Counted from the stretch's first letter, positions 52,838 to 62,304 are shown. The stretch is 64,000 nt of DNA from Polyangiaceae bacterium (GCA_016719945.1 JADJYE010000002.1:434001-498000), one strand, 5' to 3'. Translations and numbers: made by a program. The notes: generated by a model not told the origin, from the letters alone.

Positions 52838-53157
52838 CAGACCCCCTACCGCCCGTCTATCAGGGTGCGCTCGGTCCCGAGGGCCTCGCGCGCCTGTTCG
52901 AGGACGTCGCCTCGGCGGGGCAGCTGCTCTCGGTGTCGGTGAAGCAGGCGAGCACCGCCCGGGCCGCCTTCGTCGACTGTTCGGTGGAGTCGGCCATGGG
53001 CGCGCTCCTCGACGGGACGGCCATGGCCGTCCAGCTGCGGTATCGGTTCGAGGGTCAGGTCTGGTGCGACAGCGTGCTGCGCGGGCCGCCCGCCCCCGAG
53101 GGGCCGAGCTACCGGGTGGTTCGCATCGCGATGCCGGACCCCGCTGCTCTCCGTTGA
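52834..53157 (+). CDS. Small hypothetical protein at the end of the nap operon
   Basis: A 107-residue protein starting at GTG 52834, overlapping the napB stop (GTGA). It has an alternating pattern of short helices and strands (LARLFEDVASAGQLLSVSVK, MAVQLRYRFEGQVWCDSVLR), no signal peptide and two Cys. I recognise no family. The coupling to napB suggests a nap-related accessory protein. Confidence 0.6.
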   Translation: MTDPLPPVYQGALGPEGLARLFEDVASAGQLLSVSVKQASTARAAFVDCSVESAMGALLDGTAMAVQLRYRFEGQVWCDSVLRGPPAPEGPSYRVVRIAMPDPAALR

Positions 53158-53194
53158 CCGCGCTCGAGGCCGCGACCATAACCGCAAAGCGAGC

Positions 53195-53851
53195 ATGTTC
53201 GATCGACTGCGCCGTGACGTCGCCAGGTACTTCGAGCTCGAGTCGAAGGACGGCCAGCCGCGGCTCCTCGAGAAGGTCCGCATCGTCGTACAGTCGAAGC
53301 AGCTGCATGCCCAGGCCGTCTATCGCTTCGGCGCGTGGGTGAACCAGAATGTTCACTCGAAGCCCCTGCGGCTCCCGCTCAGGGCGGCCTACCACGCGAT
53401 CGAGTCGATGACCCACGCCCTGTGGGGCATCCATATCGACGACGGCGCCGACATCGGCGGAGGCCTGTACATCGGGCATCCCGGGGGCATCCTGATCGGG
53501 CCTGCGAAGCTGGGGGTCGACTGCAACGTCGGTCACAACGTGACCATCGGGCGTCGCTCGGACGGGCAGGGGACAGGCGGGTGCCCGACCATCGGCGACG
53601 GCGTGTGGATCGGCGTCGGGTCGGTCGTGTTCGGCGCGATCACCGTCGGAGACGGCGCGTCCATCGCGCCGCTGACCGTCGTCGGGCGGAACATCGCGCC
53701 CCACGCGCTGGTGGCGGGCAGCCCCATGCAGGTGCTGCGGACCAACTACGACAACACGGCGCAGATCCACGGCACGCCGCCCAACACCCAGCCGCCCGGG
53801 GCCGCCCGACGAGCCGCTCCCTCGAGCTTGCACCTCCGGCGCACCAGCTGA
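53195..53851 (+). CDS. Serine O-acetyltransferase-like hexapeptide-repeat protein
   Basis: A 218-residue protein with a left-handed beta-helix region (~75-175) of hexapeptide repeats (IGGGLYIGHPGGILIGPAKL, VGHNVTIGRR, IGDGVWIGVGSVVFGAITVG). The GHPGGI..GHNVTIG pattern is that of CysE-type serine acetyltransferases, which make O-acetylserine for cysteine. The N-terminal helical part (FDRLRRDVARYFELESKDG) is shorter than in E. coli CysE, and sugar acetyltransferases share the fold. It follows the nap operon by 37 bases with no clear promoter, so it may be read from it. Confidence 0.82.
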   Translation: MFDRLRRDVARYFELESKDGQPRLLEKVRIVVQSKQLHAQAVYRFGAWVNQNVHSKPLRLPLRAAYHAIESMTHALWGIHIDDGADIGGGLYIGHPGGILIGPAKLGVDCNVGHNVTIGRRSDGQGTGGCPTIGDGVWIGVGSVVFGAITVGDGASIAPLTVVGRNIAPHALVAGSPMQVLRTNYDNTAQIHGTPPNTQPPGAARRAAPSSLHLRRTS

Positions 53852-53891
53852 GGGCTCGGCCGCACGACTCGGAGACCTGCCAGGAGGCGCC

Positions 53892-54320
53892 ATGCACTCG
53901 TTCCGAAAGTTCCTCGTGCCGCTCGACTTCGGTGAGCCCTCCAAACACGCGCTGTCGCTCGCGCTGGAGCTCGCAGCGAAGTTCGACGCGACCGTCACGC
54001 TGTTCCACGTGTCTTCGCTCCCCAACGCGCCTTACGTGGAAGGACTCGCGTGGCCGATCCTCGACTTCGAGCAGGCGGCCCGGGGCGCGCTCGACGAGGC
54101 CGTCCAGGACGCGCGCACGCGATACCCGAAGATCGACGGAGTGCTCGCGTTCGGCGACACGGCGCACGAGGTCGTCGAGGCCGTGAAGAAGAATGAGATC
54201 GACCTCGTGGTCATGGGGACGCACGGGCGCCGGGGAGTTCGTCGATTTCTCCTCGGCAGCGTCGCAGAGAAGGTCGTTCGCCTCTCCCCCGTGCCGGTCA
54301 TGACGGTCGCGGGGGACTAA
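53892..54320 (+). CDS. Universal stress protein (single UspA domain)
   Basis: A 142-residue protein with the full UspA fold. FLVPLDFGEPSKHALSLALE begins strand and helix one, and the ATP-binding motif is MGTHGRRGVRRFLLGSVAEK (G-2x-G-9x-G-S). Such ATP-binding forms act in long-term survival and respond to oxygen or nutrient limitation. CCAGGAGG lies just before ATG 53892. No clear sigma-54 site precedes it. A second, multi-domain Usp gene lies at the right end of the window. Confidence 0.93.
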   Translation: MHSFRKFLVPLDFGEPSKHALSLALELAAKFDATVTLFHVSSLPNAPYVEGLAWPILDFEQAARGALDEAVQDARTRYPKIDGVLAFGDTAHEVVEAVKKNEIDLVVMGTHGRRGVRRFLLGSVAEKVVRLSPVPVMTVAGD

Positions 54321-54327
54321 CGAGCGC

Positions 54328-55685
54328 TCAGGCCTGCGCCGCGAGCCGCTCGACCGTCTGAAGGAGCTGCTCGGCGTCGATGGGCTTCAGGAGCAGGGCA
54401 TCGCCGCCGACCGCTCGGAACGCCCTCCACTCCTGGGACCCTCCCTCCGCGGTCACCAGGACCATCCGCGGGCGACGCCCAGGGAGCTTCATCGTCGGCA
54501 GCGCAGCCGCGACCTCGAGCCCGGAGCGGCCAGGCATGTGCAGGTCGAGCACGAGCACGTCGAACGGCTCGAGCGTGATCCTCGACAGCGCCGCGAGCCC
54601 GTCCGGCACGCCTTCGACCACGGTCCCCGCCGGGAGCTCGAGCTCGAGCAGCGCGAGCGTGGCGCGCAGCTGATACGGGTCGTCGTCCGCCACCAGGATC
54701 CGCAGCGGTCGCGCGGGGCGATTGCTGATCCGACGCCAACCTCGGTTGGGGTCGATCGCCTCGGCCAGCGCCTCCGCGAAGGCTGACGCCGTCGAGTAAC
54801 GCAGCGACGGATCCTTCGCGAGGGCCGTCGCGACCACGCGATCGATCGTCGGGTTCAGCCCGCCGCGCTCACTGCTGGGGGGCTTCGGGATCTGGGCGCG
54901 GTGCTTCTCGAGGACGACCAGCGGCTCGGCTGCGTCGAACGGGACGCGGCCCGTGAGCATCTCGTAGGTCGTCACGCCGAGCTGGTAGACATCGGTGCGC
55001 GGCGCGAGCTCTGGGCCGAGGGGCATGAGCGCGAGCTGCTCAGGGGCCATGTAGCGCGGCGTCCCCGCGATGGCCGCGCCGCCGGCGCGCGACGAGACCA
55101 GCCGCGCGAGCCCGAGGTCGGCGAGCACCACACGTCCGTCGTCGCCCAGCAGAATGTTGGCGGGCTTGACGTCGTGGTGAACGAGCCCTGCGGCGTGGAT
55201 CGCGTCGAGGCCGGCGGAGACCTGGCGCACGATATCGCGATCTCGTCCGGCGACGGCAGGGGGTACGCTCGCAGTCGATCGGCGAGGCCGGTGCCGCGCA
55301 CGTACTCCATGACGAAGTAAGGCCAGCCATCGTGGACCCCGAACGAATACACCTGCACGACGTTCGGGTGCCGGACGCGCGCCATGTTCTGCGCCTCGAC
55401 CGTGAACCGCGCGCGCCACGTGGGATCGACGAGCAGGTTCGAGCCGAGGAACTTCAAGGCGACGTCGCGACCCAGGGTGACGTCCTGGGCGAGCAACACC
55501 TCCGCCATTCCCCCGAGCCCGAGCAGCTTCTTGAGCCGGAACTTCTCGTCGATCAGCCGCCCCGGCGAGAGCTGGGACGCGCGCGGCACGCCACCCTCGC
55601 GGCTGTCCGGCGCCGTGGGCGGAGGTGGGCGATCGGTGGCCCCCTCGCCCGCGCGCGATGTTGACGCTCCCGGCTTACCCATCAC
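54328..55685 (-). pseudogene. Serine/threonine kinase fused to a receiver domain, one frameshift
   Basis: The N-terminal frame (from 55685) gives a proline-rich leader and the kinase N-lobe: LLGLGGMAEVLLAQD and ATP Lys in VALKF. The rest of the kinase (GLVHHDVKPANILL, LADLGLARL, YMAPEQLA) and a C-terminal receiver domain (ILVADDDPYQLRATLALLE, Asp in VLVLDLHMPG, Lys in LLKPI) lie in another frame. One missing base near 55235-55240 restores a ~450-residue protein. HHD replaces HRD and DLG replaces DFG, but the catalytic Asp residues remain. A kinase with its own response-regulator receiver is an uncommon, myxobacteria-type design. Confidence 0.75.
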
Positions 55686-55730
55686 TTTTCCCCCGCCCCT
55701 TCCGCTGCGCCGCGGCGCATGGCCCGCCCG

Positions 55731-55916
55731 CTACCTCGCGGGTCCGGGCCGAGAAGGCGGCGCGCCGGCTCGATCGAGCTCATCGCAGAGCGATCGGGCC
55801 AAAGCCTCCGCCATCCTCAGCGCGTCCCGCGCGGCAGGGGTGGGTGCGTGTTCAGCGCTTCGCCCCACGTTCAGGGCGAGGCGGTTAGCTGCGACGAGAA
55901 GATCGACAATGCCCAT
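55731..55916 (-). CDS. Small helical protein, family member B (61 aa)
   Basis: A 61-residue protein paralogous to the one at 39727-39936. MGIVDLLVAANRLALNVGRS lines up with MDTKDLIEDANRLAAEIRRM, and the second helix RDALRMAEALARSLCDELDR lines up with RTALRHAEAMALALADELER. GGAGG precedes ATG 55916, and a sigma-54-like site at 55942-55957 gives a 15-base leader. No domain is recognised. Conservation between two separate loci with the same promoter type argues that it is a real gene despite its size. Confidence 0.75.
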   Translation of the reverse strand: MGIVDLLVAANRLALNVGRSAEHAPTPAARDALRMAEALARSLCDELDRAGAPPSRPGPAR

Positions 55917-55941
55917 TCTCCACGCCTCCAATCGCCTGCCC

Positions 55942-55957
55942 TGCACGGGGCGCGCCA
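55942..55957 (-). promoter_or_regulatory. Sigma-54-like promoter of small protein B
   Basis: On the minus strand TGGCGCGCCCCGTGCA has TGGC, CG and TGCA at exact spacing, and is nearly the same as the hsp20 site (first ten bases identical). The predicted start point is 55931, fifteen bases before the ATG with GGAGG between. Confidence 0.55.
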
Positions 55958-55987
55958 CGCTAGGTGCTCTGAGCGAGGTCAACGCTT

Positions 55988-56003
55988 TGGCGCGTAAGGT
56001 GAA
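55988..56003 (+). promoter_or_regulatory. Weak sigma-54-like site before the P-type ATPase gene
   Basis: TGGCGCGTAAGGTGAA has a good -24 half (TGGCGCG) but GTGA in place of TTGC. The predicted start point of 56014 would again sit two bases before the GTG start. It is recorded as a possible degenerate member of the series. Confidence 0.25.
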
Positions 56004-56015
56004 GGTTCTTCCGCG

Positions 56016-58781
56016 GTGTCTTCGGATCCCATTCAACTGACGGCGGAGTCGTCGCGTGAGGCTGCTCCGGTCACGCTCGAGCCGGCGCAAGAATGGGCGT
56101 GCGATGTCGCAGCTCTTGCGCGTCACCTCGACGTCGACCTCCTCCGCGGTCTGCCTGCAGCCGAGGCAGCGCGCCGGCTGTCGCAGCAGGGCCCGAACGC
56201 CTTGCCCGAGACTCCACCGCGCTCGCTCGCGGCCGTGCTGCTCAGCCAGCTCAAGAGCCCGCTCGTCCTGCTGCTGATCCTGGCCGCCGCGATCGCTAGC
56301 CTGCTCGGCGAGCTCGCCGACGCGATCGTCATCGTGGTCGTGATCGCGATCAACTCCGCGATCGGGGCCGTGCAGGAGGGCCGCGCAGAGCGGTCGCTCG
56401 AGGCGCTCAAGCGCCTCGTCGCGCGGACCGCGCGCGTGTTGCGCGACGGCGCGGAGGGCGCCATCGACGCGGCGACGCTCGTCCGAGGTGACGTGGTGAT
56501 CCTCGCGGCGGGAGACGCGGTGCCTGCCGACGCGCGCGTGCTCGAGGCCGTGTCACTGCAAGCCGACGAGTCCGCCCTGACGGGCGAGTCTCGCGCGGTC
56601 GAGAAGGGCGTCGCAGCGGTCGCGGCCGACGCGGCCCTCGCCGACCGAGCCAACGTGCTGCACGCAGGCACGAGCATCCTCTCCGGGCGCGCGCGGGCGG
56701 TCGTGCTCGCGACCGGCCCAGCGACCGAGGTCGGCCACATCGCCGCGATGGCCTCGGCGGCGCCCGACGTGAAGACGCCGCTCATGCGCAGGGTCGAGCG
56801 CTTCGGCCGCCAGCTGCTGATCGCCGCCGGCCTCCTCTTCATGCTCGTCGCAGGGGTCGGCGTCGCGCGCGGTCTCGAGCTCGCCGAGATCGCGATGGTG
56901 GCGCTCAGTCAGGTCGTCGGGATGGTCCCGGAGGGGCTCCCGGTCGCGACCACCATCGCGCTCGCCGTGGGCGTGCAGCGGATGGTGAAGCGCCGCGCCA
57001 TCGTCCGTCGCCTGGGTGCGGTCGAGGCGCTCGGGTCGGTGACCGTGATCTGCTCGGACAAGACGGGCACGCTGACCAAGAACGAGATGACCGTGAAGTC
57101 GGTCGTCCTCGGCTCAGGGGCGGTGCTCGAAGTGAGCGGCGCCGGCTACGAGCCGCGCGGGGAGCTCACGCCGACGAGCGCTCGGCTCGAAGACGGCCCA
57201 CAGGCGGACCTGCGGGAGCTGCTCGAGTGCGCGATCCTCTGCAACGATGCAGAGCTGACCCCGCCCACGCCCGAAGACGACACCTGGCGCGTCGTGGGCG
57301 ATCCGACCGAGGGGGCGCTGGTCGTGCTCGCTCGCAAGGGGGGCGTCGACGTGACGGCCGCGCGCGGCGCGGCGCCGCGCACGGGAGAGCTTCCGTTTTC
57401 GTCCGTCGAGAAGCGGATGGCGACCGAGCACCGCGGCGTCGTTCACATCAAGGGCGCGCCCGAGTCGGTGCTCGCGTTGTGCGGCTCCGTTCGCGACGCC
57501 GGCGGCTCGCGCGAGCTCGACGCGGAGGCCCGCCGTCAGATCGCCGCGAGCATCGCTCGCATGGCGGCGCGGGGTCTGCGTGTCCTCGCGTTCGCGCGAG
57601 CCGAGGGCGCCGTCTCTGCTGGGTGGCCGGCGCTCGAAGGGAGAGCGACCCTGCTCGGGTTGGTCGGCGAAGCGGACCCACCGCGCCCCGAGGCTGCGCA
57701 GGCGGTCGCAAAGTGCCGCACCGCCGGCATCCGCCCGCTGATGATCACCGGTGACCACGAGGACACCGCGGTCGCGATCGCCAAGGAGCTCGGGATCATG
57801 AGCGACGGAGGGATCTCGGTCGGGGGGCGGCAGCTGGCCGCCCTATCGGACGCCGAGCTCGACGCGCAGATCGGCAAGGTCGCCGTGTTCGCCCGCGTCG
57901 AGCCCGCCGACAAGCTGCGCATCGTCGAGGCGCTCCAGCGCCGAGGCGAGGTCGTCGCCATGACCGGCGATGGCGTCAACGACGCGCCCGCGCTCGTGCG
58001 CGCCGATGTCGGCGTGGCGATGGGCAAGAGCGGCACCGACGTCGCCAAGCAGGCCGCTCAGGTGATCCTCACGGACGACGATTTCGCGACCATCGTGGCG
58101 GCGGTGGAGGAGGGGCGCATCGTCAACGCCAACCTGCGCAAGGTGCTGCTCCTGCTGCTCAGCACGTCGCTCGCCGAGGTCGCGGTGCTCACGCTCGCCA
58201 TGGCGCTCGGGTTCCCGCCCCCGTTCGCGGCGGTTCAGATCCTCTGGAACAACCTCGTCACGGAGGGCGTCATCACGGTGAACCTCGTCCTCGAGCCCGC
58301 CGAGGGAGACGAGATGAGGCGGCCGCCCGTGCCGCCGAACCAGCCCCTCATCACGCGCGACATGCTGTCCAGGATCGCGTGGATGACGGCGTCGATCGCC
58401 TCTGTGACGCTCGGGTGGTTCGCCTTCAGGCTGCACAGCGGCGTTCCGTTTGGGCAGGTGCAGTCGGAGACGTTCACGCTGCTCGCGGTGTGCGAGTGGT
58501 TCAACGTGCTGTCGTGTCGCTCGAGCTCGCGGACGGCGCTCTCGAAGGAGCTCTTCGCCAACCGGTACTTGCTGTGGGGGCTCTTGGTAGGCAACCTGCT
58601 GCAGCTCGCGGTGATCTTCGCGCCGCCCATGAACCGCCTCTTCCACACGCAGCCGCTGGAGCTCTCGTTGGTCCTCGCGATCGGCCTCGTCGCGAGCGTC
58701 GTGCTCTGGGCGGAGGAGCTGCGGAAGCTCGCCACGAGGTGGCTACATCGCGCCGAGGGAGCCGTCCCAGGTGCGAGCTGA
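56016..58781 (+). CDS. Cation-transporting P-type ATPase (P2 type)
   Basis: A 921-residue ATPase with about ten membrane segments. Landmarks are TGES in the actuator domain, MVPEGLPVATTIALAVGVQR in M4, the phosphorylated Asp348 in ICSDKTGTLTKNEM, KGAPE in the nucleotide domain, MTGDGVNDAPAL, and ILWNNLVTEGV in M6. PEGLP and the M6 sequence resemble P2A-like calcium or broad cation pumps; the exact ion is not certain. Mycobacterial CtpF, a hypoxia-induced pump, has the same architecture. GTG 56016 is the likely start. The next gene begins inside its last codons. Confidence 0.92.
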   Translation: MSSDPIQLTAESSREAAPVTLEPAQEWACDVAALARHLDVDLLRGLPAAEAARRLSQQGPNALPETPPRSLAAVLLSQLKSPLVLLLILAAAIASLLGELADAIVIVVVIAINSAIGAVQEGRAERSLEALKRLVARTARVLRDGAEGAIDAATLVRGDVVILAAGDAVPADARVLEAVSLQADESALTGESRAVEKGVAAVAADAALADRANVLHAGTSILSGRARAVVLATGPATEVGHIAAMASAAPDVKTPLMRRVERFGRQLLIAAGLLFMLVAGVGVARGLELAEIAMVALSQVVGMVPEGLPVATTIALAVGVQRMVKRRAIVRRLGAVEALGSVTVICSDKTGTLTKNEMTVKSVVLGSGAVLEVSGAGYEPRGELTPTSARLEDGPQADLRELLECAILCNDAELTPPTPEDDTWRVVGDPTEGALVVLARKGGVDVTAARGAAPRTGELPFSSVEKRMATEHRGVVHIKGAPESVLALCGSVRDAGGSRELDAEARRQIAASIARMAARGLRVLAFARAEGAVSAGWPALEGRATLLGLVGEADPPRPEAAQAVAKCRTAGIRPLMITGDHEDTAVAIAKELGIMSDGGISVGGRQLAALSDAELDAQIGKVAVFARVEPADKLRIVEALQRRGEVVAMTGDGVNDAPALVRADVGVAMGKSGTDVAKQAAQVILTDDDFATIVAAVEEGRIVNANLRKVLLLLLSTSLAEVAVLTLAMALGFPPPFAAVQILWNNLVTEGVITVNLVLEPAEGDEMRRPPVPPNQPLITRDMLSRIAWMTASIASVTLGWFAFRLHSGVPFGQVQSETFTLLAVCEWFNVLSCRSSSRTALSKELFANRYLLWGLLVGNLLQLAVIFAPPMNRLFHTQPLELSLVLAIGLVASVVLWAEELRKLATRWLHRAEGAVPGAS

Positions 58782-61417
58782 CACCGGTCGCCTGCGCGGG
58801 CCTGGCCTCTTCGACGTGCGGCGGGGAGAGCGCCGCGACGTCGCGATCGCGGCGCTGATCCTCTTCTCGTTCATGGTCGGTCACGGCATCCTGGAGACCG
58901 CGCGCGACGCGCTCTTCTTCTTGGCGGCTCCCGGCGCGCAGGCTGCCGTGGGTGTACATGGCGATGGCGGTGACGGGGGTCGTCGCGTCCCGGCTGTCCG
59001 CGCGCCTGAAGATCCGGCACGCCCTGCGGCTCCCGGTGGCGCTCGGGGCCATCGCCTTCGCGACCGGCGCGCTCACGATCCCTGCCGCCTCGTCGTACGA
59101 CGCGGTCCCCTACGTGATCTACGTCTGGTCGGGCATCGCCGCGACCGCGGCCACGATCGAGCTCTGGCAGTTTCTCGGGGATCGCTTCACGGTCGAACAA
59201 GCGAAGCGCGTCTTCGCCCTCGTGGGCGCTGGCAGCGTCCTCGGCGTGGCCGCGGGCTCCGCGCTCGCGTCGGTCCTCTCGCCGGTGACGAGCTCGGCGG
59301 GGCTGCTCCTCACGAGCTCGGCGTTCATGGCCGTCGCCGCGGTGATGCCCGCCCTGCTCACGCGCCGCGACGGAGGCCCGAACAGCGCTCGCGAGCGCGA
59401 GGCAGGACGGCGTCGTTCCATCCTCGAGGTCATGCGGACCGAGCCCTACGCAAAGCGCCTGCTCGGCATCGCGCTGCTCACCACGCTCACCCTGACCTTC
59501 CTCGACTTCGTCTTCAAGACGAGCGTGGCTCACGTCGTCCCCGTCGATCGCCTCGGCGTCTTCTTCGGCAGGTTCTACGCGGGGTTGAACCTGGTCGCGC
59601 TCGTCGTGCAGCTGTTCGCGACCGCGTGGCTGCTGCGGATCTTCGGGGCGACCCGCGCTCTGCTCATCCTGCCGGCGGCGCTCCTCGCGGGCGCCATCCT
59701 GTCGGGGACGGCGCCGCTGTTCATCATGGTGCTCGCCATGAAGGCCGCCGACGGCACGCTGCGCCACACCGTTCAGCGGACGGGCCTCGAGGTCCTCTAC
59801 CTGCCGCTGTCCGACTCGGCGCGCCGCGCGGCGAAGGGCGTGATCGAGTTCGCCGGGCACCGCGGCGCGCAGGCCCTGGCCTCTGCCGTCATCCTGATCG
59901 CCGTCGCTCTCGGCGCCTCCGATCGCGCCCTCATCTTCGGGTTGGCGGCGCTCTCTGTGCTCTGGATCTCCGTCTTGCTCGGCGCGACGGCCGAATACGT
60001 CCGGCTCTTCCGCGACTACGTCCGGAGCGGCGCGGTCGAGGTCTCGGTGCCCTCCGATCTCGACCTGCCCGCCCTCGAGGTGCTGCTCGTCGCTCTGCAC
60101 AGCTCGGAGGAGCGTGAGGTGCTCGCCGCGCTGCGGCTGCTCGAGCAGCACCACAAGGCGCACCTCGTGCCCCCGCTCCTCGTCTACCACCCCTCACGCG
60201 AGGTGGCCGTCGAGACGATCGAGGTCATGGTCCGCGGGGGCCGACGCGATGTCGTCCCGCTGCTCGGCAGGCTCATCACGACCGGGGATATGGAGCGCCG
60301 CGCCGCGGCGCTCCGCGCGCACCACGTCCTCGCCCCGGACCCTCAGCTGCTCGAGGCGCACGCCGGCGACACCACCCCCAAGGTGCGGGCCGCGGTGCTC
60401 GTGGCGCTCGCCGCTCGTGAAGGCCTGACGAGCGAGCTCTCGGAGCGCGTCGAGGAGGTCGTCCGAGGCTCCGACTCCCCCATGAAGGCCGCGCTGGCCC
60501 ACGCCATCGCGGAGAACGCCCACGAGCGGTGGATCCCTGTGCTCCAGGAGCTCTCGCGCTCGTCGGACGAGCTCGTCCTCATGCAGGTCGGAGAGGCGGC
60601 GCGCGCCCTGAGAGCGCCGGCGCTCGTGTCGCCGCTGATCGCGATGCTGGAGCGCCGGCAGCTCCGAGACAGCGCCCGCGCCGCGCTCGCCGCGATCGGC
60701 GTCGTGGCGCTGCCGTTCCTCGTCGACGCGCTGCGCGACCCGGCGACGCCGCTGGCGGTTCGGCGGCACCTGCCGCGCACCCTCTCGCGGTTCCCCTCGG
60801 CCGCGGCCTCGGGGGTCCTGGTGGAGCGGCTCTCCGCGGAGCCCGACGGGATGACGCGCTACAAGATCCTCTGCGCGCTGGGATCCATGCGGGCCACCGA
60901 TCCCGCCACCGCCCTCGACGTGGGCAAGCTTTGGCAGGTGGCGAAGGCGACGCGCGAGCGCATCATCGAGCTGCTGGGTCTTCGGGTCGCGCTCTCCCAC
61001 GCGCTCGAGCCGCCGTCCCCGCGCCGAGAGCTGCTCGTCGGCCTCTTGGAAGAGAAGGAGCACCGGGCGCTCGAGCGGCTCTTCAAGCTGCTCGATCTGC
61101 TCGATCCCGCTCAGAGCTACGAGCAAGTCCGGCGCGGGCTGCGCCACCCGGACGACAAGACGCGCGCGGCGAGCCGGGAGGTCCTCACCAACACGCTCCC
61201 GCAGGAGTTCCGGGCGGATGTGATGTCGCTCGTCGACGACGTCGCCGACGACGAGAAGCTGGTCGCGGTCCGCAACAGTCGCACGATCCCCTCGGCGCCC
61301 GCGGCGGTCAGGCTGATGATCCACGATCGAAGCCACGCCGTGCGCATGATCGCGGAGTACTGCAGGCAGGAGATCGCCGACACGACGGCGAGGCGGGAGG
61401 CCCATGTCGTCCACTGA
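58771..61417 (+). pseudogene. Nucleotide (NTT/Npt-like) transporter with HEAT repeats, one frameshift
   Basis: The N-terminal frame from GTG 58771 gives GLFDVRRGERRDVAIAAL and ILETARDALFF, then the protein continues in another frame as LPWVYMAMAVTGVVASRLSA to 61417. One extra base at about 58942 joins them into a protein of ~880 residues. The first ~430 residues are an MFS-like transporter of the ATP/ADP translocase family, with about 10-12 membrane helices. The rest is a chain of HEAT repeats (VRAAVLVALAAREGL, ARAALAAIGVVALPFLVDAL). It could exchange nucleotides across the inner membrane; fusion to HEAT repeats is unusual. It is followed closely by a cNMP-binding gene. Confidence 0.72.
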
Positions 61418-62304
61418 TCGCGGCGCGGACATCGTGCGGCGGCTGGTGTCGCTCGAGCGCATCCCGATGTTCGCGCAGCTGTCGCCCGCTGTGCTGTACG
61501 GCCTGGCGGAGCGGGCCAGCGGACGGCACCGTCCTCGCGGGAGCGCCGCTCGGAGGTGGGGCGGCGCTGACCTTCGTCCCGCTCGGGGCGCCCGCGACGG
61601 GCCGCGCCGGCGCGCTCGACGCCCACGCCCCCGGGCTGCTCGAGGCGCTCGCGGGAGAGCCGCCCCCCGAGACCCTCGCGAGCGGGGCCAGCACCTCGAT
61701 CTTGCGCGTCGAGATCGGGGACTTGCACGCGATCCTCGAGGACGAGTTCTCGCTCTTCCTCGCGGTCGCGCGGGCCGTCGCAGGCGCGCTCGTCGAGGCG
61801 ACGCGCGCCGCCCGCGGCGCGTCGTTCGGCCGCCCCGAGGCCGCCGCGCCGACCGAGGGCAACCTGGAGCTGATCGAGCGCGTGCTCTGCCTCAGGAGCA
61901 CCCTCCCGTTCGCGCGCCACAGGGTCGCTTCGCTGGTCCAGCTCGCTCGCCTCGCCTCCGAGGTGCGGGCGGACGACGGGGTCGAGCTGTTCCGTCAGAG
62001 CGAGGCGGCGGACGGCGTTCTGCTGCCCATCGAGGGCGTCCTGCGTGCTCGGATCGATGGACGCGACGCCTTCACGCTCGCGTCAGGCAGCGTGCTGCCG
62101 ATCGTCGACGCCGTGACGCGGCAGCCGCGCTGGTTCTCGGCGACGACCGCGGGGCCGACTCGAGCGCTGGTGATCCCGAGCGAGCGCTTCGTCGACGTGC
62201 TGGAGGATCAGCCGGAGCTCGCCCGCGCGACGCTCAAATCTTTGTCGGCCGAGTGCCTGCGCGTCAGGCTCCTCGAGGCCCCGCCGACGTCTTCGCGGCG
62301 CTGA
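61404..62304 (+). pseudogene. Cyclic-nucleotide-binding-domain protein, frameshifted
   Basis: ATG 61404 overlaps the end of the transporter gene. The first ~35 residues (LVSLERIPMFAQLSPAVLYG) are the start of a cNMP/CRP N-domain; the remainder continues in another frame (ADGTVLAGAPLGGG, then DLHAILEDEFSLFLAVARAV) to 62304. An indel near 61515-61522 separates them. A second, cNMP-like domain follows (VELFRQSEAADGVLLPIEGV, FTLASGSVLPIVDAV). No DNA-binding domain is present, so this is a sensor rather than a CRP-type regulator. It may regulate the adjacent nucleotide transporter. Confidence 0.65.
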
